This document shows positions 1 through 7,842 of a DNA stretch of 21,264 nt, piece by piece. The notes beneath the pieces are model-generated. The model saw nothing but the letters and a program-made list of their open reading frames with translations. It did no database searches and was not told where the DNA came from. Both the position numbers and the translations under genes were made by a program. How positions within the stretch are numbered: position 1 is the stretch's first letter; every line of letters starts with the position of its first letter. Source of the stretch: Casp-actino8 sp044358015 (GTDB lineage: Bacteria > Actinomycetota > Acidimicrobiia > Acidimicrobiales > Ilumatobacteraceae); the NCBI GenBank assembly GCA_044358015.1, contig JBIKOO010000030.1, positions 1 to 21,264 on the forward strand, written 5' to 3'.

Positions 1-285
1 GTTGACGTCAAGGTTTCGGGTCAGGGCTGCAGCATTTCGCAAAGCTCGGCCTCAATGATGAGCCAGGCAGTGAAGGGCAAGTCACTCGCCGAAATTCAAG
101 CTTTGGTGCACCGCTTCAAAGTCATGATGTCTATTGAAGAAGATTCTGACGACGCGCCCGCTGTTGAAGTCAAGATGGGCGATCTCGAAGCATTGCAAGG
201 TGTCGTGAAGTTCCCGGTGCGTATCAAGTGCGCGATCTTGTCCTGGAACACGTTGCTGCAGGCCCTCGAAAACGCCTCGGCTTAA
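1..285 (+). CDS. sufU: SufU-type Fe-S cluster assembly scaffold, 5' part outside the window
   Basis: The open frame runs in from the left edge and encodes the last 94 residues of a SufU/IscU-like protein. The diagnostic segment G-Q-G-C-S-I-S followed by S-A-S-M-M sits at residues 7-20 of the fragment and carries one of the conserved cysteines. A second family hallmark near the end reads R-I-K-C-A-I-L-S-W-N-T-L, with the last metal-binding cysteine. SufU works with the SufS cysteine desulfurase, as zinc-dependent sulfur acceptor and possible scaffold, in cytoplasmic Fe-S cluster assembly. In actinobacteria it usually closes the suf operon, which fits the terminator hairpin 20 bp after the stop. 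The internal ATG codons at 55 and 58 lie inside the conserved motif and are not the start. Confidence 0.93.
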   Translation, partial: VDVKVSGQGCSISQSSASMMSQAVKGKSLAEIQALVHRFKVMMSIEEDSDDAPAVEVKMGDLEALQGVVKFPVRIKCAILSWNTLLQALENASA

Positions 286-304
286 TGTCTTACGAAATTT
301 TCAC

Positions 305-329
305 TGCCGATACTTTGTCGGCAATTTTT
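305..329 (+). terminator. Rho-independent-like terminator after sufU
   Basis: A 6-bp perfect stem (TGCCGA/TCGGCA) with a 7-base loop is followed after one A by a run of five T. It begins 20 bp after the sufU stop codon and points the same way, so it probably ends the suf transcript. Confidence 0.6.
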
Positions 330-379
330 CAAATAGTAAAGCGTGTTCACTACTAGAGATTGTTTCGGTCTCTACAGGT

Positions 380-967
380 GTGCCACTTTCACAAGCACTA
401 CCAGTTCGTGCATTCGTCCATCACTCTCGATATGTCTACGCATCAGAATTTCAGAAGAAGCACAACGATCAATTCTCGAAATTCCCCGTGCTGGATGAAC
501 TTACTGTCCAAATAAATTCAGTGAATACGAAGTTCAACATTGCATTTGTTGACCCTTGGCATGAGATAGAAGATTCGTTTCAAATTATTGAAATAGCCCT
601 CAAACATTTGCACTCAGGGGCCACATTGATCGTGCATGATTGCCATCCGCGAAATCCCGACCTTCGCGCCGTTTCAGCACCTGAAGTATTTCCGTATGCA
701 TGGTGTGGGTCAACATGGACTGCTTGGTCCCTCCTGACACAAGCACTGACATCAGACTTCTCTTGGATGACGATTGATGCAGATCACGGAATTGGTGTGC
801 TGAAAGTTCCGGAAACAAAATCTCAACGCCGACAACTTCTACGCATTGTTCGTTCATTGTCCAAACAATGGACCTCGGGCAATTTGCCCCGCCCGGAATG
901 GTCTGCCGATCCAGAGCACTTACACCTCGTCCAGCCAAGCGATCCTCGGGTTGCAACTTGGACCTGA
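380..967 (+). CDS. Class I SAM methyltransferase-like protein, probably 5'-truncated
   Basis: The C-terminal two thirds match a common bacterial methyltransferase family. A strand ending F-V-D-P-W-H-E is followed by a helix and by G-A-T-L-I-V-H-D-C-H-P (residues 80-91). Later come W-C-G-S-T-W-T-A-W and D-A-D-H-G-I-G-V-L, corresponding to the family's W-N-G-x-V-W-K and D-T-D-W-G-V-G-V blocks. The SAM-binding motif I (L-E-I-G-x-x-x-G) is missing from the 195-residue product. In the same open frame just upstream of the GTG at 380, however, the codons read L-L-E-I-V-S-V-S-T-G with no start codon. Either the 5' end is damaged or translation begins at an unusual codon. No TANNNT box or Shine-Dalgarno precedes GTG 380, unlike most genes here. 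The substrate is unknown and activity is doubtful. Confidence 0.6.
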   Translation: MPLSQALPVRAFVHHSRYVYASEFQKKHNDQFSKFPVLDELTVQINSVNTKFNIAFVDPWHEIEDSFQIIEIALKHLHSGATLIVHDCHPRNPDLRAVSAPEVFPYAWCGSTWTAWSLLTQALTSDFSWMTIDADHGIGVLKVPETKSQRRQLLRIVRSLSKQWTSGNLPRPEWSADPEHLHLVQPSDPRVATWT

Positions 968-1010
968 TTTAGTGTCACCTTGGGTGTCACTTGTGTGACA
1001 TACTGAGGCT

Positions 1011-1853
1011 ATGAAAGTCACTCTTCTCGGTACCGGCAGTCCTATCCCCGACCCCAATCGCGCGGGTCCGTGCACCTTGGTGCAAGCGGGCCAGCAAAAC
1101 ATCATGATCGACTGCGGTCGTGCCGCGATCATGCGTTTGCTCGGCGCAGGTGTTTTGCCCGGAATGGTCAGCACCATTTTGATCACTCACCTTCACAGCG
1201 ATCACATCACTGATCTCAACGACTTGGTCACGACGCGTTGGGTCATGATGCCGGTCAACATTCCGTTGAAAGTTGTTGGCCCTGTCGGAACCCGTCAAGT
1301 GGTTGACGCCATGCTCACCATGCTCACGCTCGATCAGGGGTACCGCCACGCCCACCACGACGACCTGCGCGCCAATGGTCCGCTCACCGTTGACGTCGTT
1401 GAAGTCGGAGCCGGCGAAACTTTCACTATTGGCGAAGTCTCGATATCGACTCACGCAACCGATCACCGTCCTGTCGACCCCAGCATCGGTTTCCGCATTG
1501 AGCATGACGGCAAAGTCGCTGCGTTAGCAGGAGACACCATTCCGTGTGCAGGACTTGATGATTTGTGCTTGAACGCCGACATCTATGTGCAGACCGTGAT
1601 TCGTGACGACATGGTCAAGCAACTCGCCACCATTTTGCCCAACAGTCAGCGGTTCTTGGACATTCTTGATTACCACAGCACCGTTGCTCAGGCTGGCCAA
1701 ACGGCTGCTCGCAACAATGTCAAGACCTTGATGTTGACGCATTGTGTACCAGCGGTTCAACCGGGCCAAGAAGATGAATGGATTGGACTCGCAAAAGAAC
1801 ACTTCTCTGGCACCATCGTCTTAGGGCCAGATCTCACGTCTTGCGAGGCCTAA
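1011..1853 (+). CDS. MBL-fold metal-dependent hydrolase (RNase Z / arylsulfatase-like group)
   Basis: This 280-residue protein opens with the RNase Z-type T-L-L-G-T-G-S-P and carries the metallo-beta-lactamase signature T-H-L-H-S-D-H at residues 59-65, which binds two metal ions. Further ligand positions appear at the G-D-T segment (about residue 174), at H-x-T-D-H-R-P (about 148-154) and at the late T-H-C-V-P. The usual family segment after G-D-T reads Y-V-Q-T-V here, so one conserved acidic position may be changed. The fold covers tRNA 3' processing, phosphodiesters and sulfate esters; the context does not choose between them. The start is ATG 1011 with CATACT six bases upstream, consistent with a leaderless transcript. 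A small TGTCAC/GTGACA inverted repeat (985-1000) overlaps this promoter. Confidence 0.85.
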   Translation: MKVTLLGTGSPIPDPNRAGPCTLVQAGQQNIMIDCGRAAIMRLLGAGVLPGMVSTILITHLHSDHITDLNDLVTTRWVMMPVNIPLKVVGPVGTRQVVDAMLTMLTLDQGYRHAHHDDLRANGPLTVDVVEVGAGETFTIGEVSISTHATDHRPVDPSIGFRIEHDGKVAALAGDTIPCAGLDDLCLNADIYVQTVIRDDMVKQLATILPNSQRFLDILDYHSTVAQAGQTAARNNVKTLMLTHCVPAVQPGQEDEWIGLAKEHFSGTIVLGPDLTSCEA

Positions 1854-1952
1854 AGAAACTTCTAGTGACTAATAAGTGACAAATAGAAAGTATTTATTGG
1901 CACTCTCGTCATCAAAGTTCGCTAACTGAACTGCATGCAATACGATGCACTT

Positions 1953-2951
1953 GTGGCATCCATCCGACTCGTCGGCGTATCCAAGCACTTCGGAGACGTC
2001 AAAGCCGTCGACAATGTTTCATTAGACATTGCCGACCGCGACTTCATGATCCTTCTCGGCCCTTCGGGTTGCGGCAAATCAACTTTGTTGCGAACGATTG
2101 CTGGGCTCGAAGACCCAACTGCTGGTGAAGTGTGGATCGGCGACAACATGGTCAACGATGTTGAACCCAAAGACCGTGATGTCTCGATGGTCTTCCAGAG
2201 TTACGCGTTGTACCCACACAAATCGGTGCAAGCGAATATTGAGTTTCCGCTCAAGGTGCGCGGGGTCAACAAGGCCGAACGCGCCGAGGCTGCCAAACAA
2301 GCCGCCGAAGTTTTAGGACTCACGCCTTATCTTGAACGTCGCCCTGGCGCCTTGTCGGGTGGCCAACGTCAACGCGTTGCACTGGCTCGCGCCATCGTTC
2401 GTCAACCAGCGGTGTTCTGCATGGACGAGCCCTTGTCAAACCTTGATGCCAAGTTGCGCGCCGAGACGCGTGCCGAACTCGTTGCTTTGCATCATCGACT
2501 CAACGCAACATTCGTCTACGTCACTCACGACCAAGTTGAAGCAATGACGATGGGCAACCGTATTGCAGTCATGCGTGACGGAGTCATTGAACAAGTCGGT
2601 TCACCTAAAGAGGTTTACGACAAACCAGCATCGGTATTCGTTGCACAATTCATCGGCACGCCGCCTATGAATATTTTCCCGGCCGGAAGTGTTGAAGCGG
2701 CCGATCATGTTGTGGGTGCTCGCCCCGAGCACACTCACATCACATCATCGGGCGTTGCGGCAACGGTTGCGCTCGTCGAACATTTGGGTCACGAGATTCA
2801 AGTTGTATGCACCATCGATGCCGAGCATCGCGCGATTGTTCGATTGCAAGCAGGCACCGAAGTTCCGAGCAACGGGTCATCAGTGTTTTTGACTGCAGAT
2901 GAAAACCATCGCCATCGTTTCAATGTTGAGACTGGTCTCAGGATTTCTTGA
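1953..2951 (+). CDS. Sugar ABC importer ATPase (MalK/UgpC type)
   Basis: This is the cytoplasmic ATP-hydrolysing subunit of a carbohydrate importer. With GTG 1953 as start it has 332 residues: Walker A G-P-S-G-C-G-K-S-T at 36-44, Q-loop Q82, signature L-S-G-G-Q at 134-138, Walker B M-D-E-P with E159, and H-loop V-T-H-D-Q with H192. A C-terminal regulatory (TOBE/MalK-like) domain follows from about residue 235; its G-A-R-P-E-H segment matches the MalK regulatory domain. GTG 1953 is preferred over ATG 1935 because TACGAT lies exactly six bases upstream and the protein then begins A-S-I-R-L-V-G-V-S-K, as homologues do. ATG 1935 would add six unconserved residues. It is the first gene of a four-gene operon; its TGA overlaps the next ATG. 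Confidence 0.93.
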   Translation: MASIRLVGVSKHFGDVKAVDNVSLDIADRDFMILLGPSGCGKSTLLRTIAGLEDPTAGEVWIGDNMVNDVEPKDRDVSMVFQSYALYPHKSVQANIEFPLKVRGVNKAERAEAAKQAAEVLGLTPYLERRPGALSGGQRQRVALARAIVRQPAVFCMDEPLSNLDAKLRAETRAELVALHHRLNATFVYVTHDQVEAMTMGNRIAVMRDGVIEQVGSPKEVYDKPASVFVAQFIGTPPMNIFPAGSVEAADHVVGARPEHTHITSSGVAATVALVEHLGHEIQVVCTIDAEHRAIVRLQAGTEVPSNGSSVFLTADENHRHRFNVETGLRIS

Positions 2952-3862
2952 TGGCTGTTAAGACACGTCGCTTGCGCGATATCCCCTTGGCGTTTGCCAT
3001 GCTCGGGCCATCGCTTCTTGTGCTGCTCACCTTTGTTTTGTATCCGCTCGGCAAAGCAGTGTGGCTCGGACAACAAACGTGCGATGTGCAGGGAAAGAAT
3101 TGCAAATCGGTTGGCTGGGGCCAATACACCACTGTCATAAAGAGCGATCAGTTTCAGCACGCGCTGTGGGTCACGGTCAAGTTCGCCCTGATTACGGTGC
3201 CGATTGGCCTGGCACTTGGTGTTGGCCTTGCAGTGCTTGCTGACAAACAACTACGTGGCATGCGTTTCTTCCGCACGATCTTCAGCAGCACTATTGCCAC
3301 ATCAGTCGCCGTTGCATCGTTGATGTGGTTGTTCTTGTTGCAACCATCGGTTGGCGTACTTGCCAACTTGGGCTGGTTGCGCGACATCTTCCCCGTCATT
3401 AAAGAGCCCGGACTACTGAAAGATTCAGGCACAGCATTGTGGTCGGTTGGCATCTCATCAATCTGGGCCAACCTCGGATTCACATTTATTTTGGTGACGG
3501 CCGGCTTGCAGAGCGTTCCGAAAGAAATGCACGAGAGCGCTTACGTCGACGGCGCTGGTGGTTGGATGCGCTTCACCAACATCACGTTGCCACTCATCTC
3601 GCCAACGCTCTTGTTCACCACAGTTGTTTTAACCTCGCGAGCATTTCAGGCTTACGGCGAAATGGACTTACTCACCAATGGTGGACCAATCCCCCAAGAC
3701 TCGACGACGACTGTGACCTATCTCATTTACGGAAGTAGTTCAATCATCAAGAACAACGATGGTTTACAGGCTGCGGTCGCAGTGTTGTTGTTTGTGATTT
3801 TGCTCGCACTTTCGGCTTTGCAGTTCCGTGGTTTCGGAAAGCGGGTGCACTATGGCTCTTGA
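2951..3862 (+). CDS. Sugar ABC importer permease (MalF/UgpA type)
   Basis: This inner-membrane permease of 303 residues has about six hydrophobic helices; the first starts around residue 14. The cytoplasmic EAA loop that docks on the ATPase reads H-E-S-A-Y-V-D-G-A-G-G-W followed by L-P-L-I-S-P, around residues 195-220. The ATG overlaps the ATPase stop by one base (TGATG), so translation is probably coupled. A TTG three bases earlier is less likely. The 3' end overlaps the next permease by 11 bp. Together the two permeases form the translocation channel for the substrate delivered by the 4684 lipoprotein. Confidence 0.92.
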   Translation: MAVKTRRLRDIPLAFAMLGPSLLVLLTFVLYPLGKAVWLGQQTCDVQGKNCKSVGWGQYTTVIKSDQFQHALWVTVKFALITVPIGLALGVGLAVLADKQLRGMRFFRTIFSSTIATSVAVASLMWLFLLQPSVGVLANLGWLRDIFPVIKEPGLLKDSGTALWSVGISSIWANLGFTFILVTAGLQSVPKEMHESAYVDGAGGWMRFTNITLPLISPTLLFTTVVLTSRAFQAYGEMDLLTNGGPIPQDSTTTVTYLIYGSSSIIKNNDGLQAAVAVLLFVILLALSALQFRGFGKRVHYGS

Positions 3863-4682
3863 TACCGCACCCAAAGGCTGGAGATCTGTTGCCCGCTATT
3901 CAATGTTGACCATCGTTGCATTGTTCATTTTGTTCCCTGTCTATACAACCATCATCGCCGCTTTGAAACCAGGCAACAAGGTTCTTGATAATCCGCTTGT
4001 GCCAGATGCATTTACTCTCGATGTTCTCAAGGATGCCTGGAGTCAGGGTCGGCTCGGTCGTTACTTGATGAATACGACGATTGTCGCTCTGATCATCACG
4101 TCGGTTCAGCTGGTGACATCAATCGCTTCTGCGTATGCGTTTTCATTTCTGAAGTTTCCGATGAAGCGTTTAGTTTTTGGCATCTTCTTATCAACCATGT
4201 TGGTACCGCTTGAAGTCACTCTCGTTGTCAACCGTCGCACCATTGATTCACTCGGTTGGCTGAACTCGTTCCAAGGTTTAACCATTCCATTCGTTGCGAC
4301 AGCATTTGGAACCTTCTTGCTCCGCCAAGTTTTCATGCAGATTCCCCCCGATCTTCGTGAGGCAGCACAAATGGATGGCCTTGGTCATTGGGGCTTCATG
4401 AAAGAAGTCGCTATCCCGTTGGTGCGACCAACTTTGGGAGCCCTCGGACTGTTCTCATTCTTGTCAAGCTGGAATCAGTACCTGTGGCCGTCACTCATCA
4501 CTACAGAAGATGACATGAACACCTTACAAACAGGCTTAAGACTCTTGGCATCGTCCGACCTTGATAAGCCAAACTTGATTATGGCGGGAACGATCATTGC
4601 TGCAGTTCCGATTTTGATTGTCTTAGTCGTATTCCAAAAACAATTAGTGCGTGGGCTCACCGCCGGCGCAGTGAAAGGATGA
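3852..4682 (+). CDS. Sugar ABC importer permease (MalG/UgpE type)
   Basis: This second permease of the importer has 276 residues and about six membrane helices. The EAA loop reads L-R-E-A-A-Q-M-D-G-L-G followed by I-P-L-V-R-P, the better-conserved form typical of MalG/UgpE. ATG 3852 is chosen over the upstream GTG at 3828 because the product then starts with a short polar tail before the first helix, and an 11-bp overlap with the preceding gene is normal for such operons. Its last codons (GAAAGGA, then TGA) also supply the Shine-Dalgarno for the binding-protein gene, which starts one base after the stop. Confidence 0.92.
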   Translation: MALDTAPKGWRSVARYSMLTIVALFILFPVYTTIIAALKPGNKVLDNPLVPDAFTLDVLKDAWSQGRLGRYLMNTTIVALIITSVQLVTSIASAYAFSFLKFPMKRLVFGIFLSTMLVPLEVTLVVNRRTIDSLGWLNSFQGLTIPFVATAFGTFLLRQVFMQIPPDLREAAQMDGLGHWGFMKEVAIPLVRPTLGALGLFSFLSSWNQYLWPSLITTEDDMNTLQTGLRLLASSDLDKPNLIMAGTIIAAVPILIVLVVFQKQLVRGLTAGAVKG

Positions 4683-4683
4683 A

Positions 4684-6189
4684 ATGAAAACCCCCAATAA
4701 ATCCCGTCTATTACTTGCTGGTATGACCGCAAGTGCATTGTTGTTTGCCGCGTGTGGAGGTGGTGAAAGTAGTTCCATCATCGACTCCGGTAGCACCGAA
4801 GCCCCTGCAACTGGCGATAGCAGTGCGCCAACAGCGGCACCCACCACTGTCGCAACACCATTGGCATCTTTGCCCCCGTGCGACACAACAGCACTTGATG
4901 CAATCACCGAGACCGTCGACATCACGTTCTGGCATGGAATGAATGGCGACCTTGAAGATTCGCTCACTGCATTGACTAATGAGTACAACGCGTCGCAGAC
5001 CAAGGTCAAAGTGTCACTCGAAAACCAAGGTGGCTACGAACAGACTCTCGACAAGTACTTGCAGAGCAGCCAAGACAGTCGCCCCGAAATGGTGCAGGCG
5101 CCCGAATATGCCGTACAGGTCATGGGCGACACTGATTCGAATGTTCCGGTCGGCGCGTGTATCGAGTCGGCCGCTTACGACACTTCTGATTTCTTGCCGA
5201 AGGCTTTGAATCAGTACTTCACTGAAGGTGTGCAGTGGTCAATGCCATTCAACGTTTCAGATCCAGTGTTGTACTACAACAAAAAGGTTTTTGAAGCCGC
5301 TGGTCTCGACCCCAACAAGCCACCGACCAACATGGCCGAGTTGCGCACGATGTCGCAAGCCATTGTTGACAGTGGAGCCGCAGGATATGGATTGTCACTT
5401 GACACCGGCGCCGACAGTGGTGGTGGCTGGTTTTTAGAGCAGTGGTTCGCCAAACTCGGTGAGTTGTTCTCAGATAACGACAACGGACGCGCCGCGCCTT
5501 CGACCAAGGTCAACTTTGATAGCCAAGTTGGTATTGATTTACTCACCGAGCTTCAGACCCTTGTGAATGACGGTCTCGCCTACAACGTTGGTGACAACGC
5601 CAGCGGTCAAGATGCATTGCTCAAGTTGGCCGATCCCGACAAGGCAGCGGCAATGACGATTGCAACTTCGGCTGCACTCGGCACCGTGTTGACAACGGTT
5701 CAAGGAGGATTGATTCCCGGAATCACGACCGACGACATTGGTGTTGGCCCGATGCCCGCCCCCGGCGATGCTGATGCACCAGGAGCAATCGTTGGTGGTG
5801 CTTCATTGTGGATTGTCAATCATGATGATCCGGCAAAGACTGCAGCAGCATGGGATTTCATTTCATTCCTCATCACTGCCGAAAGTCAGTCGACCTGGGC
5901 CGCAGCAACTGGCTATGTACCGGTGCGTTCAAGTGCACTTGAAGTCGGCGCAATTGCCGAAAAGTACACCAGCGATCCGCGTTTCAAAGTTGCCTATGAT
6001 CAGTTGTTGCAGGTTGCTGATACACCGGCAAGTCTTGGCGCAATCCTTGGACCGCAACGTGAGATTCGTACGCTGAGTGCTCGCGCCATTGCGACAGTGC
6101 TTCAAGGTGGAGATGTTGCAGCAGCACTTACTGACGCCGCAACTCAGGCCAACGCGTTGTTGACGGCTTACATCGCCGCCAACCAGTAG
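4684..6189 (+). CDS. UgpB-like extracellular sugar-binding lipoprotein
   Basis: A secretion signal of about 23 residues ends at Cys24 in a loose lipobox (L-F-A-A-C). A roughly 35-residue Ser/Thr/Ala/Pro linker follows, then an extracellular solute-binding family 1 domain. The domain opens with D-I-T-F-W-H-G-M. The hinge region has the block M-P-F-N-V-S-D-P-V-L-Y-Y-N-K-K-V-F followed by A-G-L-D-P-N-K-P-P, very close to UgpB (glycerol-3-phosphate and its diesters). The protein is 501 residues, longer than E. coli UgpB because of the linker. It is the last gene of the importer operon. The substrate may be glycerol-3-phosphate or an oligosaccharide; binding residues cannot be settled by reading. 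The lipobox has an unusual Phe at -3. Confidence 0.92.
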   Translation: MKTPNKSRLLLAGMTASALLFAACGGGESSSIIDSGSTEAPATGDSSAPTAAPTTVATPLASLPPCDTTALDAITETVDITFWHGMNGDLEDSLTALTNEYNASQTKVKVSLENQGGYEQTLDKYLQSSQDSRPEMVQAPEYAVQVMGDTDSNVPVGACIESAAYDTSDFLPKALNQYFTEGVQWSMPFNVSDPVLYYNKKVFEAAGLDPNKPPTNMAELRTMSQAIVDSGAAGYGLSLDTGADSGGGWFLEQWFAKLGELFSDNDNGRAAPSTKVNFDSQVGIDLLTELQTLVNDGLAYNVGDNASGQDALLKLADPDKAAAMTIATSAALGTVLTTVQGGLIPGITTDDIGVGPMPAPGDADAPGAIVGGASLWIVNHDDPAKTAAAWDFISFLITAESQSTWAAATGYVPVRSSALEVGAIAEKYTSDPRFKVAYDQLLQVADTPASLGAILGPQREIRTLSARAIATVLQGGDVAAALTDAATQANALLTAYIAANQ

Positions 6190-6196
6190 TTCACTC

Positions 6197-6251
6197 GTGA
6201 TTCTGGTGCAGAATCGTTGCGTATTTCGCAATTATTCTGCACCAGAATCAC
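6197..6251. terminator. Long perfect hairpin, probable bidirectional terminator
   Basis: An 18-bp perfect inverted repeat (arms 6197-6214 and 6234-6251) encloses a 19-base loop. The loop itself contains a 5-bp TTGCG/CGCAA stem. It lies between two convergent genes, 8 bases after the importer operon stop and 5 bases beyond the stop of the minus-strand lipoprotein gene. A strong T-run is absent on both sides, so it may act by RNA structure or processing as well as by termination. Confidence 0.6.
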
Positions 6252-6255
6252 AGGG

Positions 6256-7293
6256 TTAGAAGTCGCTATCAATCATTCCTTGCATGCTGACTCCGAGGCG
6301 GATATTCATCGGGGCAGATGAGTCATCAAGATCGCGAGTGATCTCAACAGTCAGATCATTGTTGGCCAACATCGGGAAGAATCCGAAATCAAGTTCGTTG
6401 ATGATTGACATATCGGACGGCAATGTATATCCCTCGAGAACCAATGCACCGCTGATGCGTTCTTCGGCAAAGAAATCTGCAAGTTCATCAAAGCGATCAG
6501 TAGACGTCGTGAAGTTTGCTTCAATATCCAAAGTCGATGTTGACAAGTTGTACATCGTTGCATGAAATTCGGCGACATCAACATCTTCCGGAATGGGAAG
6601 TTCGCTGATCCAGCCACGCAAGAACGGAGTCACCGGGATTTCATTGAGTGTTTCAACGTTTTGTTCCCAGCGGACCGTGACCGCGTTACGTCCAGTTGGG
6701 TCAAGCCCATCAAGTTCGGGACCAATTGAAATTGTCATTGTTTCCCAACCTTGCGCCGATGCATCTTCGGTCGCGGGGAAATTAAGAGACACGATTTTTA
6801 CACCATCACCAACGATTGATTCGACTCTGACTCCAGGCACATAATTCGCATCTTTAAAATCTGAATTCACCGCATCTTCAAGTTCCTCGACACCAACCAA
6901 AGTTGCGTAATCAATTTGACTCCACGAATTCCATGTTCCGTCATCAGATTTCGTAATCCACTGAGCGCCAGAAAAAAACAGCACGTCTTCGGGAAGCGGA
7001 ACATCAAATGGCTGACCAAACATACGGGTCGCTACATCAATTGTGTCTCCACCCACAGTTTGAGCCAGTACCATGCCAGCGAAGTCGTCGTTTGCAGTCG
7101 TTGACCACAACGGGTCGACCGCTGCAGTGAGGTATTCAAGTTCGCTTACTGGAGCCAGTGTTGTCGTGGGAGCTTCGGACACAACATCAGTTGTCATCGC
7201 CGATGAGTCTGTTGAATCTGACTGAGAATCATTTGAGCTGCTACATGCCACCAACAATGAGAATCCGCAAGTTACAGCGATTATTCTTTTCAT
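6256..7293 (-). CDS. Predicted lipoprotein of unknown function
   Basis: I do not recognise a family. The 345-residue product starts M-K-R-I-I-A and has a short hydrophobic signal ending in a good lipobox (L-V-A-C, Cys17). A Ser/Thr/Asp-rich spacer to about residue 50 precedes an acidic, mostly beta-predicted body with no internal membrane helices, so it should be tethered outside the cytoplasmic membrane. The start at 7293 is supported by TACCGT seven bases upstream on the minus strand and by the signal peptide beginning there; the same frame stays open for 71 more codons upstream, but that extension would bury the signal. The gene stands alone, convergent with the importer operon and divergent from the DoxX gene. 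Confidence 0.8.
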   Translation of the reverse strand: MKRIIAVTCGFSLLVACSSSNDSQSDSTDSSAMTTDVVSEAPTTTLAPVSELEYLTAAVDPLWSTTANDDFAGMVLAQTVGGDTIDVATRMFGQPFDVPLPEDVLFFSGAQWITKSDDGTWNSWSQIDYATLVGVEELEDAVNSDFKDANYVPGVRVESIVGDGVKIVSLNFPATEDASAQGWETMTISIGPELDGLDPTGRNAVTVRWEQNVETLNEIPVTPFLRGWISELPIPEDVDVAEFHATMYNLSTSTLDIEANFTTSTDRFDELADFFAEERISGALVLEGYTLPSDMSIINELDFGFFPMLANNDLTVEITRDLDDSSAPMNIRLGVSMQGMIDSDF

Positions 7294-7419
7294 GACCCAC
7301 ACGGTAACGAGCCAACGAGCACAGAAGTACGCAAATACCCCACATTCCCTCCAAGGCTTCATAAGGTCTGTCGGCGCTCTAGTCAGCCGAACCCCCTCGG
7401 CACAATGAAGGAGAACAAA

Positions 7420-7842
7420 ATGTCCACAGTATTTCTCATTGCCCGCATCGTATTTGCGCTCATGTTCGTGATGTCTGGCATCAACCACATCACCAAAGCT
7501 GACCACATGGTCGGTTACGCCCAGTTCAAGGGTGTCCCCTCACCCAAGTTGGCAGTCATCGGTTCAGGAGTCGTGATGGGCCTTGGTGGCTTGTCGCTCA
7601 TTCTTGGCGTGTACGCCGACCTCGGAGCCATCGTGCTTGCAGCAATCTTGTTGCTCATGGCAGTGAAGATGCACAACTTCTGGACACTCGAAGATGCTCA
7701 GGCCAAGCAGGCTGACATGATCGGTTTCTTGAAGAACGTTTCAATGGCCGGTGGCGCATTGTTCATGTTCGCGTTGATGGCTACTGAAGGTGCCAAGTAC
7801 GGCCCGGCAATCACCGAGAGCCTCTTCAATATCAAGTACTAA
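7420..7842 (+). CDS. DoxX family membrane protein
   Basis: This 140-residue protein has four hydrophobic helices and the DoxX pattern: a first helix with R-I-V-F-A-L-M-F, then S-G-I-N-H-I, then Y-A-Q-F-K-G-V-P-S-P-K-L before helix two. DoxX-type proteins are quinone-linked or redox-associated membrane proteins of varied and often unknown role. AAGGAG at 7408-7413 sits six bases before ATG 7420, so this ATG is the start, not the ATG at 7405, which lies upstream of that ribosome site. The stop codon overlaps the convergent ABC-F gene by four bases, leaving no room for a terminator between them. Confidence 0.85.
   Translation: MSTVFLIARIVFALMFVMSGINHITKADHMVGYAQFKGVPSPKLAVIGSGVVMGLGGLSLILGVYADLGAIVLAAILLLMAVKMHNFWTLEDAQAKQADMIGFLKNVSMAGGALFMFALMATEGAKYGPAITESLFNIKY

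Noticed and set aside
354..376. TAGAGAT/GTCTCTA hairpin before the methyltransferase as a regulator
   Set aside because: Short, with a G-T pair at the loop end, and overlapping what looks like former coding sequence; no supporting context.
6256..7506. A 416-residue lipoprotein frame starting at 7506
   Set aside because: The extra 71 residues overlap the divergent DoxX gene and would place the signal peptide and lipobox inside the protein. The TACCGT box supports 7293.
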